Shown here piece after piece: positions 29,490-40,898 of a DNA stretch of 64,000 nucleotides. Below the pieces are notes generated by a model, which made no database searches, was not told where the DNA came from, and saw nothing but the letters and a program-made list of their open reading frames with translations. Numbering within the stretch: the first letter of the stretch is position 1; each line of letters starts with the position of its first letter. Origin of the DNA: Niallia alba (GTDB lineage Bacteria > Bacillota > Bacilli > Bacillales > Cytobacillaceae); contig NZ_JABBPK010000001.1 in assembly GCF_012933555.1 (NCBI RefSeq), forward strand, positions 2,644,001-2,708,000. Reading direction: 5' to 3'. The position numbers were made by a program, and so were the translations under genes.

Positions 29490-29520
29490 GCTGCTTTTCG
29501 TAAAGTTTGTTGTGATCTTG
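29489..29520 (+). repeat. Repeat B terminal fragment
   Basis: GGCTGCTTTTCGTAAAG and TTTGTTGTGATC match the left end of the copy at 22539; the rest of the element is absent. Confidence 0.6.
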
Positions 29521-29533
29521 TGTTGATCAACTA

Positions 29534-29579
29534 ATAAAGAGAAGCATCAAGTAAGTAAATACCTGTTGCTTCTCTTTAT
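29534..29579 (+). terminator. Terminator of the MFS gene
   Basis: AAAGAGAAGCA pairs with TGCTTCTCTTT. Confidence 0.78.
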
Positions 29580-29583
29580 AAAA

Positions 29584-29625
29584 AACATCTTACTTTCCGA
29601 AGACTCGTTAGTAAGATGTTACTTT
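29584..29625 (-). terminator. Terminator of the DUF1906 gene
   Basis: AACATCTTAC pairs with GTAAGATGTT; on the minus strand it is followed by TTTTT. Confidence 0.75.
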
Positions 29626-29627
29626 AT

Positions 29628-30884
29628 TTAATGTTTCCATAATACATCTGTTAGGTTACTGTTAAACAAATTAGTATCTATATTGCATGTTTCATCATTA
29701 ATACCGTATTGCCAGCCGTAAGCAAGGGAACCCTCTGGTGCGTCTACATTATACTCTGGTGCTTCTTCTTCTGTTGTAATCCCAATGTTTGGTGAAGCAG
29801 ACCATAAATACGTGTTCTCTTTTATTTCTCCTTTATTTTCAGCGGCCTTATTAAAAGCATTTGTAAGCGCCTCTCCTGAATCAAAAATACCATAAATAGC
29901 AGGTTCATAGGCTGACTTGCTTACCTTGTCATACCAACCTTCAATAAAGGCAGCATCAACAGGATAATTTGGCTCAATATCCGCAAAAATAGCGACTCCA
30001 TCTGGAGCACCAAGTTCTTGTGCTAATTCGACCGCTTTTTTCGCTTCATTTACCCCATTATCAAAGCCTGTTGCATCGGTAAAACCATTATAAATAAGCA
30101 AGATATCCGCTTCATTAGAATGAATTAAATCAACTTGTTCCGATGTTAATCCATGTGATACCCCTTCATTTGTTCCTAAATAGCGCGCAACGACTTTCGG
30201 ATCACCGAAATTATCTCTTACACAAGCATAAAAATCTTCTGTTGTTTCACTTGCAGAATCAATGCCCCATAAATAGGAAGTTTCCTTATCTTCTTCCTTA
30301 TTTCCGTTTGAATCACTACCGTTATTCTCTTCATTTTTATTGCCATCATCATTATTACTTGTATCTTCCTTATCATTGTTGGAAGCTTCTTGTTTTCCAT
30401 TTGTATTGACTTCATTGGAGACATTAACATCTACATTTAAATCTAAATTATTTAAAAGATTATTCGCTAATTCTGTTTTTCCTTTAGAAAGGATATTATT
30501 AGTAATATTATTATTTGTTGTTCCATTAACCTGACCTTTTAAAATATTCTCGATAGCATTATTGATTGTTACCGATGCTTCGTTTTCTGACTGATTTTCA
30601 ATTTTATTATTAATGGAAGCATCTTTGTCCTGAATATCATTTTTCACCTTATTTTCAATCGTTGCTTTTGATTCACCACTTACTATATTTTGTATATTGT
30701 TCGTTACTGAAATATTAACATTGCCTTGGTTGCTTTCCGTTGTAGCAGTACCTTGTGAATTAACTGCATTGCTTTGTTCTTTGTCTGCTTCGACCTTACT
30801 TTGAAAAAGCAAAACAGTAACAATTCCAGAAAAAAGAATCAAGAAAGTAGCAGCTGCTATAAGAAGGTATTTCTTCCAATTCAT
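29628..30884 (-). CDS. DUF1906 (glycoside hydrolase-like) protein with Asn-rich stalk
   Basis: 418 residues: an N-terminal signal/anchor helix (LLIAAATFLILFSGIVTVLLF), a ~175-residue low-complexity stalk full of Asn, Thr and Ser (NNKIENQSENEASV, DGNKNEENNGSDSNGNKEE), then a DUF1906 domain of about 215 residues (WGIDSASETTEDFYACVRDNFG ... ILLIYNGFTDATGF ... IFADIEPNYPVDAAFIEGW). The domain has a TIM-barrel-like lysozyme relation and may act on cell wall glycans outside the cell. GGAAAGG lies before ATG 30884. Confidence 0.82.
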   Translation of the reverse strand: MNWKKYLLIAAATFLILFSGIVTVLLFQSKVEADKEQSNAVNSQGTATTESNQGNVNISVTNNIQNIVSGESKATIENKVKNDIQDKDASINNKIENQSENEASVTINNAIENILKGQVNGTTNNNITNNILSKGKTELANNLLNNLDLNVDVNVSNEVNTNGKQEASNNDKEDTSNNDDGNKNEENNGSDSNGNKEEDKETSYLWGIDSASETTEDFYACVRDNFGDPKVVARYLGTNEGVSHGLTSEQVDLIHSNEADILLIYNGFTDATGFDNGVNEAKKAVELAQELGAPDGVAIFADIEPNYPVDAAFIEGWYDKVSKSAYEPAIYGIFDSGEALTNAFNKAAENKGEIKENTYLWSASPNIGITTEEEAPEYNVDAPEGSLAYGWQYGINDETCNIDTNLFNSNLTDVLWKH

Positions 30885-30898
30885 TCTGTCACACCTTT

Positions 30899-30934
30899 CC
30901 TAATTTACTTACCATATAAAGTATGTAAATTAGG
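30899..30934. promoter_or_regulatory. Inverted repeat upstream of the DUF1906 gene
   Basis: CCTAATTTACTTAC and GTATGTAAATTAGG form a 14-bp dyad with one mismatch and an 8-nt centre. It sits 15-50 bp upstream of the start, an operator-like position. No regulator is identified. Confidence 0.5.
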
Positions 30935-31002
30935 TTTATTGGGTGTGGGCTTTTTGTATGGGAAGTAATACCTTCAGAAGCATTTTGATCTGAATTCAGT
31001 GC

Positions 31003-32001
<999 letters not shown>

Positions 32002-32049
32002 TTAGGAATTATGTATCTTAAATAGAAACAAGAAATACTCACTTAGAAT

Positions 32050-32076
32050 AAACAAAGAGAAGCCTAAAAAAATGGC
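32050..32076 (-). terminator. Terminator of the 72-aa gene
   Basis: GAGAAGCC pairs with GGCTTCTC; read on the minus strand it is followed by TTTGTTT. Confidence 0.75.
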
Positions 32077-32087
32077 TTCTCCAAATT

Positions 32088-32306
32088 CTAGCGTCTTCTT
32101 TTTTTATTATCTGCTGCAACAGCTGCCTTTTTTACGATTTTTTCAAATTCTATATTGACCTGATATACATGGTCTTTTACTTGATTAATGGACAGTACCT
32201 TACCTTTACGGCCTTTAATCTTCACTTGTTGATCAATATTTGGTATTTCCTGCCGTAATTGGGTCAATACATTCGTACTATTCTCAAAAAAGTGAATGGT
32301 AACCAT
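32088..32306 (-). CDS. Conserved-looking 72-aa protein of unknown function
   Basis: A small beta-rich protein (VKIKGRKGKVLSINQVKDHVYQVNIEFEKI, KOW/SH3-like in look) with a very basic C-terminus (KKRRR). AAAGGAGTGA lies before ATG 32306. It could bind RNA or DNA. The family is not recognised. Confidence 0.7.
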   Translation of the reverse strand: MVTIHFFENSTNVLTQLRQEIPNIDQQVKIKGRKGKVLSINQVKDHVYQVNIEFEKIVKKAAVAADNKKRRR

Positions 32307-32612
32307 CTATCGACGTCACTCCTTTAACAAAGTTTTTTCATCATACAATAAATATGGGTAAACAAAATAAAATAGAACAAAAAACATAGTGCAACATTTA
32401 GGACAATTCAAAAGAAAAGTGGAGGGAATCATGGATCGTAGGGTTGAAGCAAGATGAACGATTATGAAGCCCATCAGCTCTTTGCTGTTCGAAGATAGTT
32501 ACCATATCGACTTCAAAAAACTTATCCTTTCTTTCCTGCAAAAAATACGAACAAAGTTCCTGTGTCTTCGCTTATAATAAGAGAAGACTATACAAAGGTG
32601 AGGGAACCATAG
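32307..32612. other. Intergenic region with no gene seen
   Basis: About 300 bp between divergent genes. It holds the promoters of both flanking genes by position; GTGGAGGGAATCATG near 32440 opens only an 8-codon frame. No repeat or RNA recognised. Confidence 0.6.
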
Positions 32613-33134
32613 ATGAAAATTTCCTTTAAAAAAATAGGTGTGCCAACAGATAAACTAATAGCCAGTTTAAATAAATGGGAGAATGACCCAAAATTAGTCC
32701 CATTAATTCATCCTTGCAGAAATCAAGATGATATAGAAAGCTATGTACTGATTACAAAAGAAGAAATAAAAAAACGCCTAACGAAATATCAAATGTATGA
32801 AATTTATCTTGGAGACATACTGATTGGAGAAATGAATTACACAGTGGATCCGATGCATTTATATAAAAAGGAACGAGGAACAGCATGGATTGCCATCACC
32901 ATTGGTGAAGAAATAGCGAGAGGGAGAGGTGTCGGCTCTATTTCACTGAAATACTTGGAAGAAGAGATAAAAAAACAAGGTCTCAAAAGAATTGAGCTCG
33001 GTGTATTTGAATTTAATAAAAATGCCCATAAGTTGTATCAAAAGCTGGGCTATCAAGAAATCGGCAAAAACAAACAATTTACCTTTTACCAAGATAAAAT
33101 GTGGGATGATATCCGAATGGAGAAATATACTTGA
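32613..33134 (+). CDS. GNAT-family N-acetyltransferase
   Basis: 173 residues. The acetyl-CoA loop is GEEIARGRGVGSISLKYLEEE, followed by IELGVFEFNKNAHKLYQKLGYQE, the RimJ/RimL-like ending. GGTGAGGGAACC lies upstream of ATG 32613. Substrate unknown. Confidence 0.88.
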   Translation: MKISFKKIGVPTDKLIASLNKWENDPKLVPLIHPCRNQDDIESYVLITKEEIKKRLTKYQMYEIYLGDILIGEMNYTVDPMHLYKKERGTAWIAITIGEEIARGRGVGSISLKYLEEEIKKQGLKRIELGVFEFNKNAHKLYQKLGYQEIGKNKQFTFYQDKMWDDIRMEKYT

Positions 33135-33180
33135 ACCTTTCATGACTGAATACAAGAGATTTAGCGAACAATATATAAAT

Positions 33181-33224
33181 AAAAAGGGAATGTTGCGAAC
33201 AAACGAACATTCCCTTTTTATTTA
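33181..33224. terminator. Bidirectional terminator
   Basis: AAAAAGGGAATGTT pairs with AACATTCCCTTTTT, between converging genes. Confidence 0.85.
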
Positions 33225-34064
33225 ATATTGTCTATATACATATGGATCATTTGGCTGATTTATTGATTTCCAATCTGTCACTTTAAGAATAGGTATAGTT
33301 TTCTTAAATGGTTGATAATAGATTGTTTCCAATTTTCCCGTTACTTGTAACCACTGATCATTATCTGCCTTCATCTCTTCTGGAATATCAAGCAGCATTC
33401 CAAACACCCCAGCATCTGCAATACAGTGAATAATGCCAAAGCGTAACAAGAACAACTGATTATTCGTTAAATCTTCTTCATGATAAGAAAAACCTGTGAT
33501 AGTAACTTGTCTACCCATAAATTCACCTGGATAATTATAAATGGTTTCTAAATCATTTAAAAAATTATCTTCACCTAAAGTAATTTCTTTGAGATTCTTT
33601 ATTTTATCCAAACCTTTATCCATTACTTCTGCATATCCTTCTTTGCCATAATAGCTGCTTGTATTTGGCTGTAGGAATTGATACTGGCTATATTCATCGT
33701 CTTCATCATATGCAGGGAAATATAATCCCTTTTTTTCGACGATATTAGAATCAAGGGTTGCTACTGGCAGTATTAAACCAGTTATAACAGGAATCAGCAA
33801 AGTTATAATCGTTAATCCACGCTTCCACCAGCTATTTTCTTCATGGGAATGATCATGACCACATTGATCACATGTCCCATCATGGCTATGTTTATCTTTT
33901 TTCACATAGTTATAGACAGATATAATTGTAAAGAGAACAAATATATAAATAGCAGACTCGGAAATATACGAATATTTCATATTAATATATTTCGAAATAT
34001 CGCCGGTTGCATGTAAATGTAAAAATAAATAAGTGAAGCCAATTAACACAAATACCCGAAGCAT
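33222..34064 (-). CDS. ycgQ: YcgQ-like TIGR03943-type permease partner
   Basis: 280 residues: two or three N-terminal membrane segments, a cytosolic loop rich in metal ligands (HSHDGTCDQCGHDHSHEE), another membrane helix, then a soluble domain (GRQVTITGFSYHEEDLTNN ... LQVTGKLE). This matches the TIGR03943 partner of YcgR permeases. AGAGGTGA precedes ATG 34064, which is 15 bp after the upstream gene, so the pair form an operon. The His/Cys loop suggests a metal role, which is inference. Confidence 0.85.
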   Translation of the reverse strand: MLRVFVLIGFTYLFLHLHATGDISKYINMKYSYISESAIYIFVLFTIISVYNYVKKDKHSHDGTCDQCGHDHSHEENSWWKRGLTIITLLIPVITGLILPVATLDSNIVEKKGLYFPAYDEDDEYSQYQFLQPNTSSYYGKEGYAEVMDKGLDKIKNLKEITLGEDNFLNDLETIYNYPGEFMGRQVTITGFSYHEEDLTNNQLFLLRFGIIHCIADAGVFGMLLDIPEEMKADNDQWLQVTGKLETIYYQPFKKTIPILKVTDWKSINQPNDPYVYRQY

Positions 34065-34079
34065 GATTTTTTCACCTCT

Positions 34080-34946
34080 TTATAGGAAAATTGTTACAAG
34101 AAATACAATTGCTGTAATTACACCAGTTAATAACATGACAAACTTTGCTTTAAATGTGCTTAACAACATTAATGTATTTTTAATATCTAACATTGGACCA
34201 AATATAAGGAAAGCAAGGATGGAGCCTTCCGAAAAGCTGTTTCTAAAACTCGCTGCCACAAATGCATCTGCTTGGGAACAAAGACTTAATATAAAGCCAA
34301 GTCCCATCATAACTAGATGCGAGGAAGCCTGACCCGTTCCTATCGAAACAAGGGTGGAGGTTTTCACGAATGTTTGCACAGCTGCAGCAATAAACGAGCC
34401 AATAACTAAGTATTTTCCTACAGAGAAAAATTCATCGATTGAATGCTTGAACATTGCGTCGATCCGCTCCTTGAAGGAATGAAAATGTATATGTTCTATT
34501 TTGTTATTTTTCAATGGAGATTGTTTTACCGTCTTATGAAGAATAAGACCAACAAGAATAGAACAAATAAGCGCAAGCACAGAGCGAAGAATAACCATTC
34601 TCCAGCTATTTCCGAACGCCACATACGTAGAGAAAATCACCACTGGGTTAATAATCGGACCAGTTAACATAAAGGCGATACTCGCAGGTACAGGAACACC
34701 TTTTAAAATTAAACGCCGCGTAATGGGAATAATTCCACATTCACATGCTGGGATAATACTCCCTACTAAAGAAGCACTTAGAATCGCAAGAATTGGATTC
34801 TTCGGGATGATTTTTGCAATAAGTTCTTCTGAAACAAAGATTTGAATGATTCCAGAAATAAGAACTCCTATTAGGATAAAGGGCAATGCCTCAATAATAA
34901 TACTTATAAAAATCGTATTTAATTGTAATAATGTTTCAACATTCAT
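34080..34946 (-). CDS. ycgR: YcgR-like permease (DUF318/PF03773 type)
   Basis: 288 residues with about eight transmembrane segments. SLVGSIIPACECGIIPITRRL carries the conserved CECG motif; GPIINPVVIFSTYVAFG repeats the second signature, and FGPMLDIKNTLML the third. First gene of the ycgR-ycgQ operon. Such permeases are linked to metal or arsenic-like export in various bacteria; substrate unproven here. TTCTCAT (34986-34992) and ATGAGAA (35018-35024) form an inverted pair around its likely promoter. Confidence 0.87.
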   Translation of the reverse strand: MNVETLLQLNTIFISIIIEALPFILIGVLISGIIQIFVSEELIAKIIPKNPILAILSASLVGSIIPACECGIIPITRRLILKGVPVPASIAFMLTGPIINPVVIFSTYVAFGNSWRMVILRSVLALICSILVGLILHKTVKQSPLKNNKIEHIHFHSFKERIDAMFKHSIDEFFSVGKYLVIGSFIAAAVQTFVKTSTLVSIGTGQASSHLVMMGLGFILSLCSQADAFVAASFRNSFSEGSILAFLIFGPMLDIKNTLMLLSTFKAKFVMLLTGVITAIVFLVTIFL

Positions 34947-35109
34947 TTTCTAGGAACACCTACTTTTTGGTATGAGTACATGAGTTTCTCATTATAAGGA
35001 ACAATTATTAAAATCAGATGAGAACCAAAAATAGGGTTGTAGATGTGGTTCTTTTATTCATTGCAAATAGTTGCCATACCCTTTACATTAAGAGGAGGTA
35101 ACCAATAAT

Positions 35110-36414
35110 TTGAAGGGAAGTGGAGGGGAACTGAAGGTAAAACATTTGCTTAGTGTAGTAGTTATTTTTCAGTTCATTTTCATTGTGGGATGTAGCGCAC
35201 AGAAAACGAAGGAATCAGAGACTCTTCAACAAAGTGCGACGAAACAAGAACAAAAAAATAGTGATCTTACTGCCGAATATTTGTCCATTATTGTTAATCA
35301 CGCAAAAAAGGGAGAAGCAGATTCAAGCTCCTTTAATGTATTTTCAAGTACCATGCAAGAGGTAAAAAGCCATTGGGGAGGGCCAGGGCCAGCCAAAACG
35401 GATCATGTTGGGAACGGTTATTACGCAACCTATGACGATAAGAATACCGTGTTTGGCTTTACTGCAGAGGGAAAGATTTATGATATTCGCTCCTATAATA
35501 AACAGTTGAAAACCATTAGTTTATCTGATTTAAAAAAAGTATTAGGAGAACCTGCAGAGATTAGAGCGGGAAAGGGAGAACAAATTTTAGTTTACTCCTT
35601 TTCAGAAGAGGTCCAGCTTAAGTTCATCCTTTCTAATGAAACAGAAAAGGTTGACCATTTATCTGTTTATAATCAAACTATTGTTCTGCCAAATGAGGAT
35701 AACTATATTTTAGATATTAAAGGTAACTCCAATCAGTTAACGACGAATGCTTGGAATACGATGCAAAATTGGAGGAATGACATCGTGAAATGGAAAGAAA
35801 ATCAACCCAATTTATATGTAAACGGACCAAATGAAAAGAAAATTTCGCTAACATTTGATGATGGACCCGACAATAATGTTACACCTCAAGTTATTAATAT
35901 CTTGCATAACTATAAAGTGACAGGGAATTTTTTCTTTATTGGCAGTGAAGCAGAAAAGTATCCGCAAGTAGTTAAAAATGCTTATGATAACGGAAATGTA
36001 ATATTAAGTCATAGTTATCATCATGTCGATTTGACTACTTTAACCAAGGAAAAACAAATAAATGAAATTACGCAAGCAGGTAATGCCATTTATTCCATTA
36101 TCGGAAAAGAACCAGCGATGATACGGCCACCTTATGGAGAAACAAATGAAATGTTAATAGACAATGCGACAACCAAGGGATATTCCATTATTATTTGGTC
36201 GATCGATACACTTGATTGGTCTCAAATGGAAGCAGAAAATATAATTAAAAATGTAACAGATATTTTGCGTAATGGCGATATTATTTTGATGCATTCTGAT
36301 TCAGAAAAAACAGAAACAGCCAAAGCGTTGCCAAAAATAATTAAAGCGGTTCAAGAGCGTGGATTCAAAATTGTAGGGTTGGATGAACTTCTTGGAATAA
36401 AAGCTTATCAATAA
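35110..36414 (+). CDS. Lipoprotein polysaccharide deacetylase (DUF4309 + NodB)
   Basis: 434 residues. Starts at TTG 35110, chosen because AGAGGAGGTAACC lies at the right spacing. Lipobox IVGCS with Cys29. Residues about 45-195 resemble the YjgB/DUF4309 domain (VKSHWGGPGPAKTD); residues about 240-430 are a NodB deacetylase with metal Asp in SLTFDDGPDNN, the HSYHH metal histidines, and RPPYGETN. It probably deacetylates peptidoglycan or another wall glycan outside the membrane. A dyad at 35021-35052 (AGAACCA/TGGTTCT) lies in its leader. Confidence 0.9.
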   Translation: MKGSGGELKVKHLLSVVVIFQFIFIVGCSAQKTKESETLQQSATKQEQKNSDLTAEYLSIIVNHAKKGEADSSSFNVFSSTMQEVKSHWGGPGPAKTDHVGNGYYATYDDKNTVFGFTAEGKIYDIRSYNKQLKTISLSDLKKVLGEPAEIRAGKGEQILVYSFSEEVQLKFILSNETEKVDHLSVYNQTIVLPNEDNYILDIKGNSNQLTTNAWNTMQNWRNDIVKWKENQPNLYVNGPNEKKISLTFDDGPDNNVTPQVINILHNYKVTGNFFFIGSEAEKYPQVVKNAYDNGNVILSHSYHHVDLTTLTKEKQINEITQAGNAIYSIIGKEPAMIRPPYGETNEMLIDNATTKGYSIIIWSIDTLDWSQMEAENIIKNVTDILRNGDIILMHSDSEKTETAKALPKIIKAVQERGFKIVGLDELLGIKAYQ

Positions 36415-36453
36415 TAATCACAAAGATATTCATTTTATATGAAGCCAAATATT

Positions 36454-36493
36454 GGATAACCTCCCAACGTAAAAAATGGAGGTTATCTTTTTA
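36454..36493 (+). terminator. Terminator of the deacetylase gene
   Basis: GGATAACCTCC pairs with GGAGGTTATC, then T5. Confidence 0.87.
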
Positions 36494-36585
36494 TATTTAC
36501 AACAAATATTGGAAAGAGTATTATTATGTTAAGCGATATATCGTAATACATAATACTTATTAAATGGAAAGAAGGAATAGAATCA

Positions 36586-36891
36586 ATGGCATATAACGGA
36601 GGACCGATGACAGAAGCAATGTATTATGTTCTTCTTGCCTTAATGCATCCTAATCATGGGTATCAGCTTATGCAAGCAATAACAGAAGTATCAAATGGGC
36701 GATTGAAAATGGGGCCAGGAACTTTATACGGAGTACTCTCCCGCATGCAAAAAGATGGATTAATCTCATTAGCAGAAGATGATGGCAGAAGAAAGACATA
36801 TCAAATTACAGAAGATGGGGAGCATGCTCTTCGGCAAGAATTTAATCGTTTAAAAGCATTAATTCTAGATGGAAAAATTTTAGAGAGGTGA
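36586..36891 (+). CDS. PadR-family transcriptional regulator
   Basis: 101 residues with LMHPNHGYQLMQAI, KMGPGTLYGVLSRMQKDGLI and DGRRKTYQITEDGEHAL, the PadR winged helix. GAAGGAATAG precedes ATG 36586. A perfect palindrome CGATATATCG at 36534-36543 lies in the promoter region and may be its operator. Its stop overlaps the ribosome binding site of the next gene. Confidence 0.92.
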   Translation: MAYNGGPMTEAMYYVLLALMHPNHGYQLMQAITEVSNGRLKMGPGTLYGVLSRMQKDGLISLAEDDGRRKTYQITEDGEHALRQEFNRLKALILDGKILER

Positions 36892-36896
36892 ATACT

Positions 36897-37713
36897 TTGA
36901 AAAAAACAGTTCGAAAACTCAGACCCAGTAATTGTTGGCGAATCGGAGAACATGAATGTTGGTTTACAGATATGGCAAATAAGGGCTATCATTTGAAAAA
37001 GATGGGTTTATATTTTGCCAAGTTCGAAAAAGGGGAAACGAAAAAAACAAAATATAGAATAGATGTTTCAACAAAAAGGAGTCTTTCTCCAGAACAACTG
37101 CAATTATGCTGATAGTGGATGGGATTATGTAACAAGCTATCAATATTTTCACGTTTTTTCATCACCAAATGAACGTAATGCACCAGAACTTCATACAGAT
37201 CCAGCAGAACAGGCCTATACTTTAAAAAAATTTGATAAAAAGTTAGGGTCAAACGCTTGGATAGGTACAATTGCTATAGTTTTTATGACCTGTATGCTAG
37301 CTGCTATATGGTTTCTTGATAAAACACCTACTTTAGTTTTAATGGAAGGCTTCGCTTTACAACAAACCCTTTTAACCATAATCATTGGATATACTGTATT
37401 GACCTCCTTACAAGCAGCCATTTCTATCCGTGCTTTACGAAAAAACTTATTAAGTGGAAACCCCATTGACCACGATGCACCTTGGAAAAAGCACTATCGC
37501 TTTAATTCTATCATTGGCTTACTATTTTCAGTTGCTGCAGTATTTAGTGCACTCATTCCATTTCTACAGCTTGTAAAAGAGGAAACAAAAACATTACCTT
37601 TAGAGAGCGATCATTTACCGTTTGTCAGATTAGCCGACGTAGAAGACAATATAGCTTTAATGCGTGGTGATTCGTCCTATATGAATAACAAGGTTGATTG
37701 GAGCAATCGCTAG
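36897..37713 (+). pseudogene. DUF2812 membrane protein, frameshifted
   Basis: Typical partner of PadR regulators. The first frame gives RKLRPSNCWRIGEHECWFTDMANKGYHLKK ... SPEQLQL and then stops at 37112; the +1 frame continues YADSGWDYVTSYQYFHVF and two transmembrane helices to 37713. Loss of a TA dinucleotide near 37102 (TTA-TAT) explains the break, since SPEQLQL-YADSGWDYV reads as a normal family sequence. TTG 36897 with GAGAGGTG is the preferred start. It ends 10 bp before the Tn3 inverted repeat. Confidence 0.82.
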
Positions 37714-37723
37714 TCTTATAAAT

Positions 37724-37760
37724 GGGGTACAGTCAGGAAAATGCGGATTTACAACGCTAA
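37724..37760 (+). repeat. Left terminal inverted repeat of the Tn3-family element
   Basis: Starts GGGGTACAGTCAGGAAAATG and ends TTTACAACGCTAA, the standard Tn3-family end. Confidence 0.93.
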
Positions 37761-37797
37761 CCCCATTTCCCCGACTATTCCCCCAGTTTTAACAACG

Positions 37798-40751
37798 TTA
37801 AGAAAGTTTCAAGGGTCTTAAAGAATCTAACGAGACCATTTTCTCCGAATTAAAATGGTATTCTCCAAGTAAATTAATATGTTCCCAACCTAGAGGTGAC
37901 ATATGGTGCAATAATTCTTCATTAAAACTACCTGACCGTTTTTGATATTCAACTGCCTTTGTTAGATGTAAAGTATTCTAGATACTGATGGCATTGATAA
38001 TGATGTTTAAGGCACTGGCTCTTTGCAATTGATGCTATATGGTTCGTTCCCTAAGCTCACCTTGTTTTCCAAAGAAAATAGCCCTTGCCAATCCATTCAT
38101 GGCTTCTCCTTTATTCAATCCTCGTTGTATTTTTCTTCTTAATGATTCATCCGATATATAATTCAAAATAAAGATCGTTTTTTCTATTCGGCCCATCTCA
38201 CGCAAGGCGGTAGCTAAGCTGTTTTTTCTTGAATAGGAACCTAGTTTCCCCATAATAAGGGATGCTGAAACTGTTCCTTCCCTTATAGAATGAGCTAATC
38301 GCAAAACATCTTCATAATTTTCTTTAATGACCTTTGTATTTATTTGTCCACGTAAAATGGCTTCTAATTTTGGAGATTCGCTTGCTTTATCTATTGTAAA
38401 TAATTTTGAATCTGATAAATCTCTTATTCTTGGAGCAAATTTAAATCCTAATAAATGGGTCAGTCCGAATATTTGGTCTGTGTAACCAGCCGTGTCTGTA
38501 TAATGCCTACTATATTTAGATCCGTCTCATGGTGCAACAAACCATCCAAAACATGAATCGCATCCCTTGAATTAGTATGAATGATCTTTGTGTAGTAAGA
38601 AGAAAATTGATCACTAGTGAAACGGTAGATGGTGGCTCCTTTCCCCGTTCCATAATGTGGATTTGCATCTGTATGTAGTGATGAAATTCCTAGCTGCATT
38701 CTCATACCATCTGACGAAGATGTTGTGCCGTCTCCCCAATAAGAAGACAATTATAGCTTGTGATGAAAATTTACTAATACAGCTTGGGCTTTATTCATTG
38801 CGTCTTCATACATGCGCCATTGAGACACATTGGCTAGTTGCTTATATGTAAGCCCGGGTGTTGCTTCAGCCATTTTGCTCAAGCCAATATTCATTCCCAT
38901 TCCTAAAAGAGCAGCCATAATAATGATTGTTTCTTCTTTATCTGGTTTTCGTTTGTTAGAAGCATGTGTAAATTGTTCATGAAATCCTGTTATATGGGCA
39001 ACATCCATAAGTAAATCGGTTAATTTTATTCTTGGTAGCATCTGATACAGGCTTGCACTAAATTTCTTTGCTTCTTCTGGAACATCTTTTTCTAATCGTG
39101 CAAGTGACAGCTTTCCTTTTTCAAGAGAAACTCCATCTAACTTGTTGGAATTAGCAGCTAACCACTGTAACCTCCCATTAAGGCTGCTAGTTCTCTCTGT
39201 AATATAATCCTTGAATGATAAACTAACCGATAATCTTGTATTCTCCTTCGTTTGATTCCATGTATCTTCGGAAAACAAATATTCCTCAAAATCTCTATAT
39301 TGTCTAATGCCCATAATAGAAACATCTCCTGCCTGAATATGCTCCCGAAGTTCTGTTAAAACAGCCATTTCATAGTAATGCCGATTGATTGTTGTACCAT
39401 CATCCTCGTATAAATGCTTTTTCCACCGTTTTGAAATAAAATCCACAGGTGAGTTATCAGGCACTTTTCGCTTCCCAGATTCGTTCATTCCTCGTATAAT
39501 CTCTACAGCTTGTAAAAGTGGCTTATTCGCCTTTGTGGAATGAAATTCCAATACCCTTAATAGGGTTGGCGTATATTTTCTAAGAGAATAAAATCGTTTT
39601 TGCAGTAAGTCTAAATAGTCATAGTCGGCAGGACGTGCAAGCTCCTGAGCTTCTTCCACTGAAGAAACAAAAGAATTCCATTCAATAACCGATTCTAAAA
39701 CCTCAAAAACGTCTAGTTTTTCCCGTTTTGCTTTGATTAAAGCTTGTCCGATGTTCGTATAGTGTATAACCTTCTCATTCAGCTTTTTCCCGTTTTGTTT
39801 CTGAATTTCTTCTTGAGCCTTACTTCCTTTTGATAACAGACTGAGTATTTGTCTGTCATGAATTTCAAAGGCTTTATCCGTTAAATCCTGAGTAAGGTGT
39901 AATAAATAGACATCGAGTATCGTTTATTTTCTTGAAAGTCACGGAACGCATAAGGCTCATATCTTGAACCTTAGCGAGATAGCTGTAACAAGCGATTGCG
40001 ATGCAAATGATTAATTTGTACCGTTTCTAATTCCATACCTCGTATGTATTCGAGTCGTTCTATTACTTTTAGAAATGTTTCGGATGAAGGATGACCCGGT
40101 GGTTCCTTTAACCAACCCAGTATCGTTTTATTGGAATCGGATGAATGTTGCGAAGTAATGATTTCTTCAAGCTTTTCTTTTTGCTCACTTGTTAGAGATT
40201 GACTAACTGTATTAAACAGCTTCTTTTCAGCCATTTCTCTCGCCTCCCACACCATTCTTTCAAGTGTAGTGATAGCAGGCAGTATGATTTTGTTTTTTCT
40301 TAGAAAATATATGCATTCATGTAATAAATGGCATCACCGTTTTCCAAAGCTAATTGATGAAGATGCTTAAATGTTATTCGATATTATTTTAGGGTAAAAG
40401 TTACAAAGTTGTATTCACTTAGTATTTCTTTCAAATGATCCCAAAGTGCATTTTCTCTTTGAAGATAATGACTTAGCGAAGATGGAGTGGTACCGATTTG
40501 TTTCGATATATAATGTATGACTGTATCTGGGATACTTTTGATATGGGTGTATGGCCAACCGGGATACCGAAGAACAGCTAATTGAACAGCAAACCCTAAA
40601 CGGTTTTCTTCTCTCCTTCGCTTATTAATTATTTCTAAATCACGTTTGGAAAAGGTGATTTAGGTCCCCAATATCTATTCATCTTCATGGATTTGCATAA
40701 AACCCTGTCTATGTTCCGGTGTAAGCAATTCTCTACCTCTCGCAATTTTCA
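37798..40751 (-). pseudogene. tnpA: Tn3-family transposase, decayed
   Basis: About 2,950 bp, the size of a full Tn3 transposase (~985 codons), but broken by several stops and frameshifts. Pieces in order: MKIARGRELLTPEHRQGF at the start (stop in place of a Trp codon near 40676), RRREENRLGFAVQLAVLRYP, an N-terminal piece 39971-40255, a 302-residue block 38751-39659, SSYWGDGTTSSSDGMRMQLG with GTGKGATIYRFTSDQ (38460-38750), and the C-terminal LQRASALNIIINAIS and LLHHMSPLGWEHINLLGEY (stop for Trp near 37978). The element cannot move by itself. Confidence 0.92.
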
Positions 40752-40898
40752 TTCAGTATCATCCCATTTCTGTATTTTTCAATTTATTATCTCAATTATG
40801 TATCAATAGAGTGTACTCTCTTGATACAAGTATAGTAGACTGATGAAATCATAGTTAAGAGTGTCTCATAAGACTTGTCTCAAAAACGAGGTGAAATT
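40752..40898. promoter_or_regulatory. Probable res site between tnpA and tnpR
   Basis: The 147-bp gap between divergent tnpA and tnpR contains a near-perfect 30-bp dyad at 40799-40828 (TGTATCAA ... TTGATACA around GTGTAC), as expected for resolvase subsite I and for divergent promoters. Confidence 0.7.

Noticed and set aside
35021..35052. Terminator (AGAACCA/TGGTTCT)
   Set aside because: No plus-strand gene ends just upstream; it may be a leader structure or chance, so it is only mentioned under the deacetylase gene.
36888..36890. GTG start for the DUF2812 gene
   Set aside because: It overlaps the ribosome binding site GAGAGGTG; TTG 36897 has better spacing.
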